Assembly: GCA_027080405.1 (NCBI GenBank)
Contig: JALWSL010000316.1
Coordinates: 1-6,468, forward strand
Source of the DNA: Planctomycetaceae bacterium
Lineage (GTDB): Bacteria; Planctomycetota; Planctomycetia; Planctomycetales; Planctomycetaceae
Reading direction: 5' to 3'
Length of the DNA: 6,468 bases
The notes under the pieces are model-generated. The model searched no databases and was not told the DNA's origin. It saw only the letters and a program-made list of their open reading frames with translations. Every line of letters starts with the position of its first letter. Within the stretch, counting starts at the first letter, position 1. The translations under genes were made by a program, and so were the position numbers. This document shows, in pieces, positions 6,430 through 6,468 of the stretch.

Positions 6430-6468
6430 CTGGACAGCGCCAAGTTTGTTTTTTGTTTGACTGTAAGT

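Overview
The window looks like a piece of a planctomycete chromosome. This is inferred from the mix of genes rather than from any marker: a secreted EF-hand protein with a Gly/Pro/Arg/His-rich insert, an exported cupredoxin-like protein fused to a carboxypeptidase-regulatory-like domain, and a ThiC with a variant cluster motif. All of these are gene types familiar from Planctomycetes of moderate G+C. No rRNA, tRNA, mobile element, CRISPR array or phage gene is visible.

Layout, left to right. (1) Positions 1-692, minus strand: the first 230 codons of a secreted EF-hand protein whose C-terminus lies beyond the left edge. (2) 693-1013: a gap with one nested dyad structure. (3) 1014-1982, minus: GDP-mannose 4,6-dehydratase (gmd). 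(4) 1983-2219: the divergent promoter region between gmd and thiC. (5) 2220-4022, plus: thiC, for the thiamine pyrimidine moiety. (6) 4023-4242: a convergent gap with a hairpin and a good bidirectional terminator. (7) 4243-5013, minus: an exported cupredoxin-like protein. (8) 5014-5472: a gap holding a possible 40-codon ORF directly before pyrF. (9) 5473-6429, plus: pyrF, type 2 orotidine-5'-phosphate decarboxylase. (10) 6430-6468: nothing recognisable.

The genes do not form a pathway. gmd makes a nucleotide-sugar precursor for surface polysaccharide, thiC serves thiamine synthesis, pyrF completes UMP synthesis, and the two exported proteins probably act outside the cytoplasm. Each gene appears to be its own transcription unit. 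Strand switches and intergenic gaps of more than 200 nt separate most of them. The one possible co-transcribed pair is the 40-codon ORF with pyrF.

I did not find a convincing undescribed system. The items most worth a second look are the variant ThiC cluster motif with its long tail, the absence of a recognisable TPP riboswitch before thiC, the probable copper site in the exported protein, the repeat-bearing EF-hand insert, the concentric dyad at 751-788 and the small ORF before pyrF.
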